A DNA stretch of 5,484 nucleotides from Chlamydiota bacterium. GTDB taxonomy: Bacteria > Chlamydiota > Chlamydiia > Chlamydiales > SM23-39. The translations under genes and the position numbers were made by a program. The notes under the pieces were generated by a model, which did not search any database, was not told the origin of the DNA, and saw only the letters and a program-made list of their open reading frames with translations. Below are positions 5,222 to 5,484 of this stretch, piece after piece. Numbering within the stretch: position 1 is the first letter of the stretch; each line of letters starts with the position of its first letter. The stretch is from positions 1 through 5,484 of the forward strand of contig DAIDIM010000056.1 in NCBI GenBank assembly GCA_027459365.1. Direction: 5' to 3'.

Positions 5222-5484
5222 CTACTTTATACCTGGTGACAGCTTGTCGCACACTACCCCTACCTTCGTTTCTGGATTCCCCATGGCAGCCATGGCAAGC
5301 CTAAGTTTAGCCGTTGTCATCTTAAAGGGTCTTCCCCCGGTTCGTCCCCGCGCTCTAGCAGAAGCCAGCCCCGCTCTTGTTCGTTCAGAGATAAGCTTCC
5401 GTTCAAATTCAGCGAGAGACGCAAAGATACCAAACACAAGCTTTCCTGAAGCTGTTGTTGTATCAATGGCCGTTCCTTGGCCTG
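5222..5484 (-). pseudogene. Serine resolvase/invertase, C-terminally truncated, open at window edge
   Basis: The frame enters from the right edge and reads GQGTAIDTTTASGKLVFGIF, then ASLAEFERKLISERTRAGL and SARARGRTGGRPF, which is the end of the catalytic domain, the long E helix and the start of the C-terminal domain of a TnpR/Pin-type serine recombinase. The catalytic serine is in the N-terminal part outside the window, so its presence cannot be judged. After MTTAKLRLAMAAMGNPETKV (native codons end at 5261) the right transposon repeat takes over and adds GVVCDKLSPGIK before a TAG. The family normally continues through the recognition helix (commonly ending near TRQTLYR plus a short tail), so the DNA-binding helix-turn-helix is lost and site-specific activity is unlikely. 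A GTG at 5435-5437 is internal, not a start. This flank is about 52% GC, richer than the rest of the window. It was probably the resolvase of a plasmid or another element. Confidence 0.85.
5223..5260 (-). repeat. Right terminal inverted repeat of the transposon (38 bp)
   Basis: Exact reverse complement of 648-685, ending in CCCC at 5260. It interrupts the serine resolvase fragment and supplies the last 12 codons and the TAG stop (5222-5224) of that frame. An 8-bp palindrome TTGCGCAA (5206-5213) lies just inside it. Confidence 0.95.

Larger units (their letters stand above)
648..5260. mobile_element. Tn3-family transposon, Tn4430-like (tnpA + tnpI) with pRiA4b ORF-3 passenger
   Basis: The 4,613-bp element is bounded by perfect 38-bp inverted repeats starting with GGGG, the usual Tn3-family end. 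It contains a full-length Tn3-type transposase, a tyrosine recombinase in place of the usual serine resolvase, and one passenger gene, all on the minus strand in the order passenger, tnpA, tnpI. Tn3 elements move by replicative transposition through a cointegrate. The tyrosine recombinase is expected to resolve the cointegrate at a site inside the element, for which a candidate exists at 5056-5178. Tn3 elements make 5-bp target duplications, but the flanks here are TATCA (643-647) and TACCT (5261-5265), so no duplication is present. All three genes and both ends look complete, so the element could still be active. Which named Tn3 member it is closest to cannot be settled by eye. Confidence 0.92.

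Overview
The window is almost entirely one mobile element, about 4.6 kb long (648-5260), lying between fragments of two unrelated, broken genes. The element is a Tn3-family transposon. It has perfect 38-bp terminal inverted repeats that begin with GGGG. All three of its genes are on the minus strand. In transcription order they are a pRiA4b ORF-3-like protein of unknown function, a 992-residue Tn3-type DDE transposase (tnpA), and a 236-residue tyrosine recombinase that most likely resolves cointegrates (a TnpI-type enzyme as in the Tn4430 group, rather than the usual serine resolvase TnpR). The genes are packed tightly (2-nt gap, then 29-nt overlap) and look like one translationally coupled operon read from the right end to the left end.

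Left of the element (1-647) is the end of a plasmid replication module. It holds the C-terminal half of an RPA-family replication initiator (repA), cut by the left transposon end. Beyond its stop codon are direct repeats of the type GGTCCGCGAAATACCCCCC, three of them on a 22-bp period, with a consensus DnaA box (TTATACACA). These are read as iterons of a plasmid origin. Right of the element (5261-5484) is the middle of a serine resolvase/invertase gene. It is open at the window edge and is cut inside its C-terminal DNA-binding domain by the right transposon end.

The 5-bp flanks (TATCA and TACCT) are not a target duplication and the two interrupted genes are unrelated. The present arrangement is therefore not a simple single insertion. 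Recombination between two copies, an adjacent deletion, or an assembly join are the likely explanations.

The non-coding stretch at 5043-5222, between the right repeat and the first gene, contains the most interesting unlabelled structure: a 30-bp imperfect inverted repeat with 11-bp arms and an 8-bp spacer, plus a third exact copy of the arm 93 bp away. This is the layout expected of a TnpI-type resolution site and it also covers the operon's probable control region.

The host is probably an alphaproteobacterium with an AT-rich genome, because the RPA-type repA and pRiA4b ORF-3 families are common on alphaproteobacterial plasmids. An intracellular or protist-associated group is possible but cannot be shown from this window. 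The resolvase fragment is about 52% GC (116 of 224 bases counted), clearly richer than the AT-rich repA remnant and transposon, so the two flanks may have different histories.
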